A DNA stretch of 64,000 nt from CAZPGL01 sp964586175. GTDB taxonomy: Bacteria; Actinomycetota; Acidimicrobiia; Acidimicrobiales; MedAcidi-G1. Shown here piece by piece: positions 20,228 to 27,168 of the stretch (position 1 is the first letter of the stretch; each line of letters starts with the position of its first letter). A program made the translations under genes and the position numbers. The notes under the pieces are model-generated. The model saw only the letters and a program-made list of their open reading frames with translations. It did not search any database and was not told the origin of the DNA. Location of the stretch: assembly GCA_964586175.1 (NCBI GenBank), contig CAZPGL010000004.1:1-64000 (forward strand), written 5' to 3'.

Positions 20228-20923
20228 TCAGGACGCCTCGGCGGCCGGTGCGTCCGGCGCCTCAGCCGGTGCCTCGGCCGGCACCTCGGCGGCCGGTGCG
20301 TCCGGCGCCTCAGCCGGTGCCTCGGCCGGCACCTCGGCGACTGCCTCAGCCGGCACCTCGGCTTCGGCCCGGGCCTCGGCGGCCTCGCGCTGCTTGCGGG
20401 TGGCCCGGCCGGGAGCAAGCACCATGATCATGTTGCGGCCGTCCTGCTTGGGGTAGACCTCGACCCGCCCCACATGGGACACGGCCTCGGCCACATCGTC
20501 GAGGATGCGGCGCCCGAGCTCGGGATGTTGCATCTCCCGACCCCGGAACATGATGGTGACCTTGACCTTGCTGCCGTCGCCGAGGAAGGCCTCGACCTTG
20601 CGGGTCTTGGTGGCGAAGTCGCCGGCCCCGATCTTGGGGCGGTACTTCATCTCCTTAACCAGCACGTGGGTGGCCTTCTTGCGGGACTCCTTGGCCTTCT
20701 GGGACTGTTCGTACTTGAACTTCCCGTAGTCCATGATCCGGCACACCGGCGGGTTGGCCTGGTCGGCCACCTCCACCAGGTCAAGACCGAGGTCCCGGGC
20801 CATGTCGAGGGCCTGCGGCAACGGCCGGATCCCGATCTGTTCACCTTCGGGCGACACCAGCCGCACCTCACGGGCACGGATGCGATCGTTGATCCGGGGT
20901 TCCTGGTTCGTTGGCGCTGCTAT
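20228..20923 (-). CDS. infC: Translation initiation factor IF-3, ATA start
   Basis: IF3 monitors start-codon/initiator tRNA pairing on the 30S subunit. 231 aa. The N-domain begins with PRINDRIRAREVRLVSPEG, and the C-domain runs to about residue 185 (GRNMIMVLAPGRATRKQ). The only canonical start, GTG 20866, would delete the conserved RINDRIRAREV. ATA at 20923 has AGGAG 9 nt upstream, and an in-frame TGA lies just two codons before it, so ATA is the best start. Non-AUG infC starts (AUU in E. coli) let IF3 repress its own synthesis. The C-terminal 45 residues are an Ala/Glu/Pro tail with an exact 16-residue duplication, absent from E. coli IF3. Confidence 0.95.
   Translation of the reverse strand: MAAPTNQEPRINDRIRAREVRLVSPEGEQIGIRPLPQALDMARDLGLDLVEVADQANPPVCRIMDYGKFKYEQSQKAKESRKKATHVLVKEMKYRPKIGAGDFATKTRKVEAFLGDGSKVKVTIMFRGREMQHPELGRRILDDVAEAVSHVGRVEVYPKQDGRNMIMVLAPGRATRKQREAAEARAEAEVPAEAVAEVPAEAPAEAPDAPAAEVPAEAPAEAPDAPAAEAS
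20241..20336 (-). repeat. Perfect 48-bp tandem duplication in infC 3' end
   Basis: Positions 20241-20288 and 20289-20336 are identical 48-base copies, and a third degenerate partial copy follows. Each encodes 16 residues of Ala/Glu/Pro-rich sequence in the IF3 tail. Perfect identity at DNA level points to a recent or homogenised duplication. Confidence 0.95.
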
Positions 20924-20932
20924 CGGTCGTCA

Positions 20933-20937
20933 CTCCT
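20933..20937 (-). promoter_or_regulatory. Ribosome-binding site that fixes the infC start
   Basis: AGGAG sits 9 nt upstream of the ATA codon at 20923 and 66 nt upstream of the first canonical GTG, too far to serve it. With the in-frame TGA at 20931-20929 it limits initiation to the ATA or one of the two following ATC codons; ATA has the right spacing. Confidence 0.8.
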
Positions 20938-20991
20938 GTACGTCACGCAGGTATTCCTCCTGGGTGGTGGGCGGGGCGCACCCGCACCCCC

Positions 20992-21031
20992 AAAAACAAG
21001 GAACGCGGGCACCGGAAAGCCGGCACCCGCG
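20992..21031 (-). terminator. Intrinsic terminator/attenuator in infC leader
   Basis: In the minus-strand transcript CGCGGGUGCCGG (21031-21020) pairs with CCGGUGCCCGCG (21015-21004), closing a CUUU loop. Two G-U pairs keep the stem continuous only in this direction; the plus-strand RNA would have C-A mismatches. A U-rich tract UUCCUUGUUUUU follows (21003-20992). It lies between the likely infC promoter and the infC ribosome-binding site, where a leader attenuator would be. Confidence 0.75.
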
Positions 21032-21133
21032 ACACGCGACCGGCAGGGCCGGCCGCAGAGACGAGCAACGACCCGAACGCACCGTTGGTGGTCGGGTGGG
21101 GAGGATCCCCGCTTTCCGTTCGGTTGTGACCCA

Positions 21134-21140
21134 TAGAGTA
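21134..21140. promoter_or_regulatory. Bidirectional -10 (TAGAGT / TACTCT)
   Basis: The heptamer TAGAGTA reads as TAGAGT on plus (21134-21139) and TACTCT on minus (21140-21135). It lies between divergent infC and DUF1844 and can serve both: a 5' leader of about 50-60 nt on the plus side and about 205 nt on the minus side. No strong -35 is seen either way. Confidence 0.55.
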
Positions 21141-21197
21141 GCAGCGCCCGGTGCCGACCTGCACCGCCGCCCTTGCACCGACGATCAGGACGACCAC

Positions 21198-21620
21198 ATG
21201 AGCAGCCTCTGGACCCCGGGTGGCGAACACCCCGTCGAACCCGAATCCGGCCCCGATCCGGCCGCTGGAGCCGACGACCTGTCACCCGAGGAACGCGAGC
21301 GGGCCGAGGCGCTGGCCCGGGAGATGGCCGCAGTCCAGGAGCAGCTGGCCGCCGCTCCGGCCGCTGTCGTGGTCGCCAACCATCTCATGGGCTTCTACGA
21401 GCTGGCGGCCATCCACCTGTCGCAGCAGCCGCCCAACCTGCCCGAAGCCGCTCTGGCCATCGACGCACTCGGCGCGGTCATCGACAAACTGCCCGGCCGA
21501 CTCGGCGAGGCCGAGGCCACCCTGCGCGACGCCCTGCACCAGATTCGCATGGCCTACGTCGGGGTGGAACAACGGGCCCAGGACGGGGACCGGAACGAGG
21601 AACCGTCGAACGACGGTTGA
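21198..21620 (+). CDS. DUF1844 domain protein
   Basis: 140 aa. The C-terminal two thirds match the DUF1844 pattern: a helix of FYELAAIHLSQQPPNLPEA, then AIDALGAVIDKLPGRLGEAE and a closing DALHQIRMAYVGVEQ. The first 45 residues are acidic, proline-rich and probably disordered. Function is unknown; the family is typically next to infC in actinobacteria, in divergent orientation, as here. AGGA lies 7 nt before the ATG. The upstream open frame is leader sequence. Confidence 0.88.
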   Translation: MSSLWTPGGEHPVEPESGPDPAAGADDLSPEERERAEALAREMAAVQEQLAAAPAAVVVANHLMGFYELAAIHLSQQPPNLPEAALAIDALGAVIDKLPGRLGEAEATLRDALHQIRMAYVGVEQRAQDGDRNEEPSNDG

Positions 21621-21621
21621 A

Positions 21622-21831
21622 TCAGGCCGGCCGCACGTCGGTCGCCTCGAACACACCAGCCCGCCCCGGCACCACGGCGAATGACACCGCGGTGCCCGGC
21701 TGGATGCGACGGCTGCCGTCGGCGATGGCCGTGGAGTGCATGGGCCACTCCCCGCCATCAGCTTCGACGATGCCCCACCCGGTCGCCGGATCGAACTCGG
21801 CCACCGTTCCGCTGCGCCGGCCACCGGCCAT
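21622..21831 (-). CDS. Small cold-shock-like (OB-fold) protein
   Basis: 69 aa. GTVAEFDPATGWGIVEADGG corresponds to the first strands of a cold-shock domain, and PMHSTAIADGSRRIQPGTAV to its middle part. The RNP1 aromatic residues of classical Csp (KGFGFI) are partly replaced (TGWGIV), so nucleic-acid binding may differ. The start overlaps the hisG stop (TGATG), so the two are co-translated. The stop is 1 nt from that of convergent DUF1844. Role unknown. Confidence 0.82.
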   Translation of the reverse strand: MAGGRRSGTVAEFDPATGWGIVEADGGEWPMHSTAIADGSRRIQPGTAVSFAVVPGRAGVFEATDVRPA

Positions 21832-22706
21832 CAGTGGACGATCTTGGCCAACGGCAGTTCGAGGATGTCGGTGGCGCCACCATCCCGGAGGGCCGGGATC
21901 AACACGTTGATCTCGCTCTTGGCCACGACGGTCTCCACGGCGAAGCCGCCCCCGCCGAACAGCTCGTTGACCGTCGGTGCCTTCATGGACGGAATCAGCC
22001 CGATCACCGCCTCCAGGGCGCTGGCCGGCACGTTCATCTTGACCAGCACCTTGCCCCGGGCTTCGAGGGTGCCTTGGAGCAGCCGGTGGATCTGCTCCAT
22101 GGCGTGGCGCTTGTCGGGGTCGGCCGCCGCCTCGGGGTTGGCGACCAGCTCGGTGAAGCTGGTGAGCATGGTGTCGATGACCTTCAGGCCGGCGGCACGC
22201 AGGGCCCGCCCCGTCTCGGTGATGTCGACCACCACGTCGACGATGTCGGGCACCTTGGCTTCGGTGGCGCCGTAGGAGAGGCGGATGTCGGCCTCGACGC
22301 CGTGGTCGGCGAAGTAGCGCCGTGTCAGGGCCGGATACTCGCTGGAGACCCGCACGCCGTCGGGGAGATCGGCCACCGACTCGTACGGCGAATCGCCCGG
22401 CACGGCGACGACGATACGCACCGGTCGGGCCGTGGCCTTCGAGTAGTGCAGCTCCCCCAGTGAAACGACGTCGCTGCCGGTCTCCTCGATCCAGTCGCGG
22501 CCGGTGATGCCCAGATCGAACAGGCCGTCGGCAACATAGGTCGGGATCTCCTGGGGGCGCAGGATCCGCACATCGTCGATACGGGGGTCGTCGATGTCGG
22601 CCCGGTAGTCGACCGACGAACTGCGACGCACCCCCAGATCGGCACCCTCGAACAACTCGAGCGTGGCCTTCTCCAACGAACCCTTGGGCAACACCAGCTT
22701 CAGCAC
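21831..22706 (-). CDS. hisG: ATP phosphoribosyltransferase
   Basis: First, feedback-regulated step of histidine synthesis (ATP + PRPP). 291 aa long form: catalytic periplasmic-binding-like domain (about 1-210), with the start LKLVLPKGSLEKATLELF and the PRPP-loop region DIVDVVVDITETGRALRAAG, then the C-terminal regulatory HisG_C domain (about 210-291). No HisZ is needed for the long form. No other his genes are in the window. The GTG start is preceded by TAGGTT at 6 nt, so the mRNA is probably leaderless. Confidence 0.96.
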   Translation of the reverse strand: MLKLVLPKGSLEKATLELFEGADLGVRRSSSVDYRADIDDPRIDDVRILRPQEIPTYVADGLFDLGITGRDWIEETGSDVVSLGELHYSKATARPVRIVVAVPGDSPYESVADLPDGVRVSSEYPALTRRYFADHGVEADIRLSYGATEAKVPDIVDVVVDITETGRALRAAGLKVIDTMLTSFTELVANPEAAADPDKRHAMEQIHRLLQGTLEARGKVLVKMNVPASALEAVIGLIPSMKAPTVNELFGGGGFAVETVVAKSEINVLIPALRDGGATDILELPLAKIVH

Positions 22707-22712
22707 GGATCG

Positions 22713-22718
22713 AACCTA
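22713..22718 (-). promoter_or_regulatory. -10 element (TAGGTT) of hisG
   Basis: TAGGTT ends 6 nt before the hisG GTG, the spacing expected when transcription starts at the start codon. There is no Shine-Dalgarno in between. Confidence 0.65.
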
Positions 22719-22779
22719 CCGCCAACGGACAGCCCACCGGCCATCGATTTGGACACCGACCCGGACGCCACGAAGCCCG

Positions 22780-23775
22780 TCAGGCGGGGTCCAGCACCAG
22801 GTCGACGCGGAGGTCGTCGCCCAGCGGGGTGACGGCGACGAACCGACCTCGGCGGATCTCGTCCATCGACGGTGCGCCGGGCCCGGCCAGCAACGGCCGG
22901 CCGTCGTCGCCCCCAAGCAGCGCCGGCGCCAGGTACACGACGTACCGGTCGACCAAGCCAGCCCGGTGGAAGCGCCCCGCCACATCGGCCCCGCCCTCGA
23001 CCAGCAGTTGGAGCACCCCGTCGGCGCCCAGACCGTCGAGCAGATCGCCGAGGTCGCCGACGTGGGATTCGGCAGGCACCACCCGGGCCCCATCCGGCAC
23101 GACCCCCAACACCACCCGGCGGGGATCGGGCCCATCATGGCCGTCGACGCCGCGGACCGTCAGCCGTGGATCGTCGGTCCGGACGGTGCCGGCACCCACG
23201 CACACGGCGTCACTCTCGGCCCGCAGGCGGTGGACGTCGGCCCGGGCCTCGGCCCCGGTGATCCAGGTGCTGGAGCCGTCCGGGGCGGCGATGCGGCCAT
23301 CGAGGGTGGCGGCCAGCTTGAGCACCACCAGAGGCCGGCCGGTTCGCCGGTGGTGGAGGTAGGCGGCCAGCTGCCCTGCAACCGCATCGGCCCCGACACC
23401 GACCTCGACGTCGATCCCGGCGTCGCGGAGCCGCTGCACCCCCCGCCCGGACACCTTTGGGTCGGGGTCCAGGACGGCGACGACGACCCGTCCGATGCCC
23501 GCGGCGACGATCGCGTCGGTGCACGGTCCGGTCCGCCCCTGGTGGTCGCACGGCTCGAGCGTCGTGTACAGCGTCGCCCCGGCAGCCCGGCCTCCGGCCC
23601 CGGCCAGGGCGGAGACCTCGGCGTGGGCGCCACCCGGCGGTTCGGTGGCCCCGGTGCCGACGACCTGACCGCCGGCCACGACGACCGCCCCGACCCACGG
23701 GTTGGGCGAACTGTGCAGCCGAGCCGTAGCGGCCACCGCGATGGCCTCGGCCATGTACCCCTCGTCGGCGCTCAC
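22780..23775 (-). CDS. ribD: Riboflavin biosynthesis deaminase/reductase
   Basis: Two steps of riboflavin synthesis from GTP. 331 aa. The N-terminal CMP/dCMP-type deaminase (about 1-140) has the zinc ligands in GGAHAEVSAL (His/Glu) and TLEPCDHQGRTGPC (two Cys). The C-terminal reductase (about 145-331) has LKLAATLDGRIA, the STWITG block and VEGGADVAGRF. The GTG start overlaps the stop of the MoaB-like gene and has GGGAGG 9 nt upstream. Other rib genes are not in the window. Confidence 0.95.
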   Translation of the reverse strand: MSADEGYMAEAIAVAATARLHSSPNPWVGAVVVAGGQVVGTGATEPPGGAHAEVSALAGAGGRAAGATLYTTLEPCDHQGRTGPCTDAIVAAGIGRVVVAVLDPDPKVSGRGVQRLRDAGIDVEVGVGADAVAGQLAAYLHHRRTGRPLVVLKLAATLDGRIAAPDGSSTWITGAEARADVHRLRAESDAVCVGAGTVRTDDPRLTVRGVDGHDGPDPRRVVLGVVPDGARVVPAESHVGDLGDLLDGLGADGVLQLLVEGGADVAGRFHRAGLVDRYVVYLAPALLGGDDGRPLLAGPGAPSMDEIRRGRFVAVTPLGDDLRVDLVLDPA

Positions 23776-24290
23776 GGGGAGGAGCCTCCCGGTTCGCCCG
23801 ACGGGTGCGGATCGGCGTTGTCGACGAGCAGGCGCACCGCATGGGGTACGACGTCGATGACGGCGTCGATGCACTCCACACAGCCCTTCGTCGAGCCCGG
23901 AGTGTTGAGAATGAGGCTGGTGCCCCGGGTGCCGGCGACCCCGCGGGAAAGCCGACCCAACGGGTTGACGAGCCGCATGGCCTCGGCCAGTCCGGGCGCC
24001 TCCCGGTCGACGGCCGCCCGGGTGCCCTCAGGAGTGTGGTCGCGTGGCCCGAACCCGGTGCCGCCGGTCGTGACAATCACCCCGTGGAACCCGTCGGCCA
24101 GGCCGGCCAGGGCCCCGGCCACCGCATCGGTGCCGTCCTCGACGACGGCCCGCTCGACCACGGTCCAGCCGGCGGCCTCGAGATGGGCGGCCAGGGCGGC
24201 ACCCGAGCGGTCCTGGCGGGTGCCGTACACCACGCCGTCGGACACGGTCAGGACCTTGGCGGCGACCCGCGACCCGTCGTGCTCGTGCAT
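23772..24290 (-). CDS. MoaB/MogA-like molybdopterin-binding protein
   Basis: 172 aa single MoCF-biosynthesis domain. TTGGTGFGPRDHTPEGTRA (about residues 78-96) is the family signature loop, and LNTPGSTKGCVECIDAV a second conserved block. Members adenylylate molybdopterin, or act in cofactor assembly without being essential. The assignment to MoaB or MogA is not possible from sequence alone. It starts at ATG 24290, 7 nt after a TACCCT -10, and overlaps ribD, so two cofactor pathways share one transcript. Confidence 0.88.
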   Translation of the reverse strand: MHEHDGSRVAAKVLTVSDGVVYGTRQDRSGAALAAHLEAAGWTVVERAVVEDGTDAVAGALAGLADGFHGVIVTTGGTGFGPRDHTPEGTRAAVDREAPGLAEAMRLVNPLGRLSRGVAGTRGTSLILNTPGSTKGCVECIDAVIDVVPHAVRLLVDNADPHPSGEPGGSSP

Positions 24291-24297
24291 GACCGCG

Positions 24298-24303
24298 AGG
24301 GTA
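24298..24303 (-). promoter_or_regulatory. -10 element (TACCCT) of moaB-like gene
   Basis: TACCCT ends 7 nt before the ATG with no Shine-Dalgarno between, consistent with a leaderless moaB-ribD mRNA. Confidence 0.6.
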
Positions 24304-24347
24304 CCGGAGCCGCCGATCCGGACCGGAACCGGTTGACCGCCCGCCAG

Positions 24348-24353
24348 TAGGGT
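24348..24353 (+). promoter_or_regulatory. -10 element (TAGGGT) of dienelactone hydrolase gene
   Basis: TAGGGT ends 6 nt before the ATG at 24360. A TTGACC at 24333 is too close (9 nt) to be its -35, so the promoter seems to rely on the -10 alone. Confidence 0.6.
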
Positions 24354-24359
24354 CGCACC

Positions 24360-25166
24360 ATGACCGTCGACGCCCTCCATGGTTACGAGATCACCGAATT
24401 CGCCCATGGCGGCACGACCCGGACCGTGGTGCGCACCGGCGCCGGCCCCGCGGTGATCGTCATGGCCGAGATGCCCGGCATCACTCCACGGGTGGCCGAC
24501 TTCGGCCGGCTGGTGGCCGCAGCCGGCTGCACCGCGGTGCTCCCCTCCCTGTTCGGCACCCCGGGACGACCACCGTCGGCCCCCTATCTCGTGTCCAGCC
24601 TCGTCAAGGGCTGTGTCTCCCGCGAGTTCACGGCGTTCCTACGGCGGCGGACGTCGCCGGTCACCGACTGGCTCCGGGCCCTCGCCGCCCACGAGCACGG
24701 CCGCTGCGGCGGCCCCGGGGTCGGCGCAGTCGGCATGTGCTTCACCGGCGGCTTCGCCCTCGGCATGATGGCCGACCAGCGGATGCTGGCGCCGGTGCTC
24801 AGCCAACCCAGCCTGCCCCTGCCGCTCGGCCGCCGGCGTCGGGCCGACCTGGGCATCTCGAAGCGAGACCTCGAGACGGCGAAGCAGCGGGTCGACGACG
24901 GAGTCTGCGTCATGGGCCTGCGGTTCTCCAACGACGGCATGTCGCCCGCCGAGCGGTTCGACCGGCTCCGGGATGAATTCGGAGACGGCTTCATCAGCGT
25001 CGAGATCGACTCGTCGCCAGCCAACCCACACCGCCTGTCGAAACGGGCCCATTCGGTGCTCACCGAAGAACTGGTCCACGACCCCGACCACCCCACCTGG
25101 CAGGCCCTCGAACAGGTCGTCGACCACCTGGCATCGGCCCTCCTCGACGGTCAGCCCACCGGATAG
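24360..25166 (+). CDS. Dienelactone hydrolase family protein
   Basis: 268 aa alpha/beta hydrolase. The nucleophile elbow is GAVGMCFTGGFAL with Cys near residue 125, the cysteine variant typical of dienelactone hydrolases. A C-terminal RAHSVLTEELV supplies the likely catalytic His. The start is at ATG after a TAGGGT element, on the plus strand and divergent from the moaB-like gene. The last 16 nt overlap the 3' end of rsmB. The natural substrate is unknown. Confidence 0.87.
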   Translation: MTVDALHGYEITEFAHGGTTRTVVRTGAGPAVIVMAEMPGITPRVADFGRLVAAAGCTAVLPSLFGTPGRPPSAPYLVSSLVKGCVSREFTAFLRRRTSPVTDWLRALAAHEHGRCGGPGVGAVGMCFTGGFALGMMADQRMLAPVLSQPSLPLPLGRRRRADLGISKRDLETAKQRVDDGVCVMGLRFSNDGMSPAERFDRLRDEFGDGFISVEIDSSPANPHRLSKRAHSVLTEELVHDPDHPTWQALEQVVDHLASALLDGQPTG

Positions 25167-26281
25167 ACAGCCACGGCCATCCCCTCGCCGTCCAGGTCCT
25201 GAGGCAACACCAGCCCGCCCCCACCGTGGGGTCGCCACGGGCCGTCGGGAGCACCGAGCGGCTCGAGGCCGGTACGTTCCCGAAACCGGGCCTCGACCCC
25301 CGTGGTCTCGGCTGCGGTGACCGTGCAGACGCTGTAGACGAGGCGACCGCCCGGATGGACCAGCGACACGGCGGCCGCCAGCAGCTCGACCTGGAGGTCG
25401 GCCAGGCGTTCGATGTCGTCCGGCCGGACCCGCCAGCGGGCATCGGCACGCCGTCGCAGCACGCCGAGACCCGAGCACGGGGCGTCGACCAGCACCCGGT
25501 CGAACGAGCCGGGCCGGAACGGCGGACGGCGGCCGTCGGCGGCCACGAGGCCCACGGCGAGACCCAGCCCGAATGCGTTGTCGGCCACCAACCCCAGCCG
25601 GGACGGCCGGATGTCGGCGGCAACCACCCGCGGGCCGGCCGCGGCCACCGCCGTGGCCTTCCCGCCCGGTGCCGCACACAGGTCCAGCACCCGGGCCGAA
25701 CCATCCAGCCCGGCGGCCACCACCTCGGCGACGGCCTGGGAGGCCACGTCCTGGCGGTAACCGTCGCTGCGGGCCACCGCCGGGGCGGGGCGGTTCATGG
25801 TGGCCAGCATGTCGCGGGCCGCTTCCGGCCCGACATCGGCAACCAACAGGTCGACCATCCAGTCCGGATAGCTCAACTCGACACCCGCCGACGGCCAGTC
25901 CGACACCGGATGATCGGCGACCCGCCGCAACACCGCGTTGACCAGCCCCCGAACCCTCCGGGGGGCCAAGGCGACCGTCGCCGACACCGCGGCGTGGGGT
26001 GCCACCCCGCCGAACGCCAGCTGGTAGGCGCCCAGCCGCAACACGGTGCGGACGATCGGCTCGACCTCGTCGCGCAGGAACCGGTCGACGAGGTGGTCGC
26101 AGGCCCGCCGCATCCGGGTGGTGCCGTACACGAGGTCGGTGGCGAAGGCCCGGTCGCGGCGATCGAGACGGGAACGGTCGAGGGCCGCGCTGAGCGCCAG
26201 GTTGGCGTAGGCGCCCTGGCCCTCGATGCGGCCCAGCACCTCGCAGGCCAGCGAGCGGGCGTCGGAGCCGGTGTCGGGCAT
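25151..26281 (-). CDS. rsmB: 16S rRNA m5C methyltransferase, shortened
   Basis: 376 aa. N-terminal NusB-like RNA-binding domain (about 1-130, DRAFATDLVYGTTRMRRACD), then a NOL1/NOP2/Sun SAM domain: LDLCAAPGGKA binds SAM, DAPCSGLGVLRRRADARW carries motif IV with its Cys, and YSVCT the catalytic motif VI Cys. Compared with usual RsmB (roughly 430-450 aa), the linker between PAVAR and GYRQDVASQ is nearly gone. The start overlaps the fmt stop by one base (TGATG). The target would be C967 by family; the missing linker leaves that open. Confidence 0.92.
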   Translation of the reverse strand: MPDTGSDARSLACEVLGRIEGQGAYANLALSAALDRSRLDRRDRAFATDLVYGTTRMRRACDHLVDRFLRDEVEPIVRTVLRLGAYQLAFGGVAPHAAVSATVALAPRRVRGLVNAVLRRVADHPVSDWPSAGVELSYPDWMVDLLVADVGPEAARDMLATMNRPAPAVARSDGYRQDVASQAVAEVVAAGLDGSARVLDLCAAPGGKATAVAAAGPRVVAADIRPSRLGLVADNAFGLGLAVGLVAADGRRPPFRPGSFDRVLVDAPCSGLGVLRRRADARWRVRPDDIERLADLQVELLAAAVSLVHPGGRLVYSVCTVTAAETTGVEARFRERTGLEPLGAPDGPWRPHGGGGLVLPQDLDGEGMAVAVYPVG

Positions 26282-27168
26282 CAGTCCAGGTGGTCGCCGT
26301 CGGCCAGGCGGGCCCCGGCGGCCCAGGCCGTGTACTGCTGGCGGGCCCGGCCCGCAGCCTGCACCTCAACGAGCACCAGACCCCCGTCGCCGGTGGCCAC
26401 CACGCCGTTGGCCAGGAAGCCGGGAGGCCCATCGGCTGACGGCACCACCGATGCCGACCAGATCTTGAGCCGGTCGCCTCGCAGCGTGCTCCAGGCCCCG
26501 CCCACCCGGACCACCCGGTGCAGTTCGGCCGCCGAGCGGGTCCAGTCGAGACGCAGGTCCTCGGGGCCGATCTTGGCCGCATGGGTGGCCGGCCCCGACT
26601 GAGGTTCGGGCGTCCCCAGACCGCGGCCCAGCGCGTCGACGAGCAGGCCGGCACCCAGGTCGGCCAACCGGTGCCGGAGCTCATCGGCCGTCGCCTCCCC
26701 CACCGGCGTCTCGGCGGTGGCGTACACGGCACCCGTGTCGAGACCCTCCTCGACGGCCATCAGGCACACACCGACCGTCGGGTCGCCGGCCAGCACGGCC
26801 CGTTCGACCGGTGCGGCACCGCGCCACCTGGGCAACAGCGAGAAATGCAGGTTGACCATCGGGAGCCGGGCCAGCCGATCGGCAGGGATCAACCGGCCGA
26901 AGGCCACCACCACACCGAGCTGCGCTGCGCATCCATCGAGGGCGGCCAGATCGTGGGCCACCGGGATCCCGAGTTCGATCGCCGCCGACTTGACCGGCGT
27001 GGGCGTGGGCTCGGCCCGCCGGCCCCGGCGACGATCCTCGCCGGTGACGACCAGTTCCACGACGATCCCGGCCCCGTGGAGGGCCACCAGCGGTGGGACC
27101 GCCACCTCGGGGGTGCCGAGGTAGACGACACGCGACGGCTGCGCCGGGGGCGGCGCGATCAGAGCAAT
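26281..27168 (-). CDS. fmt: Methionyl-tRNA formyltransferase, non-canonical start
   Basis: Formylates Met-tRNA-fMet. 295 aa from the start proposed. The first strand RVVYLGTPEVAVPP is intact, and the catalytic region NLHFSLLPRWRGAAPVERAV holds the usual Asn and His. The Asp of the Asn-His-Asp trio lies in EEGLDTGAV. The C-terminal OB domain is present. The first ATG/GTG/TTG in frame (GTG 27105) would remove RVVYLGTPE, so the start must be upstream. ATT 27168 is proposed, with GGGGAA 5 nt before it; CTG 27162 or ATC 27159 are alternatives. All overlap the end of def. A sequencing error is the other explanation. Confidence 0.9.
   Translation of the reverse strand: MALIAPPPAQPSRVVYLGTPEVAVPPLVALHGAGIVVELVVTGEDRRRGRRAEPTPTPVKSAAIELGIPVAHDLAALDGCAAQLGVVVAFGRLIPADRLARLPMVNLHFSLLPRWRGAAPVERAVLAGDPTVGVCLMAVEEGLDTGAVYATAETPVGEATADELRHRLADLGAGLLVDALGRGLGTPEPQSGPATHAAKIGPEDLRLDWTRSAAELHRVVRVGGAWSTLRGDRLKIWSASVVPSADGPPGFLANGVVATGDGGLVLVEVQAAGRARQQYTAWAAGARLADGDHLD

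Noticed and set aside
20864..20866. GTG 20866 as the infC start
   Set aside because: It lacks a ribosome-binding site and deletes the conserved RINDRIRAREV; ATA 20923 fits better.
20943..21230. 95-codon minus-strand frame across the infC leader
   Set aside because: It overlaps the terminator stem and antisense DUF1844, has no family match, and its start lies upstream of the likely promoter.
27105..27107. GTG 27105 as the fmt start
   Set aside because: It would remove RVVYLGTPE, the first strand of the formyltransferase fold, which is clearly encoded upstream in frame.
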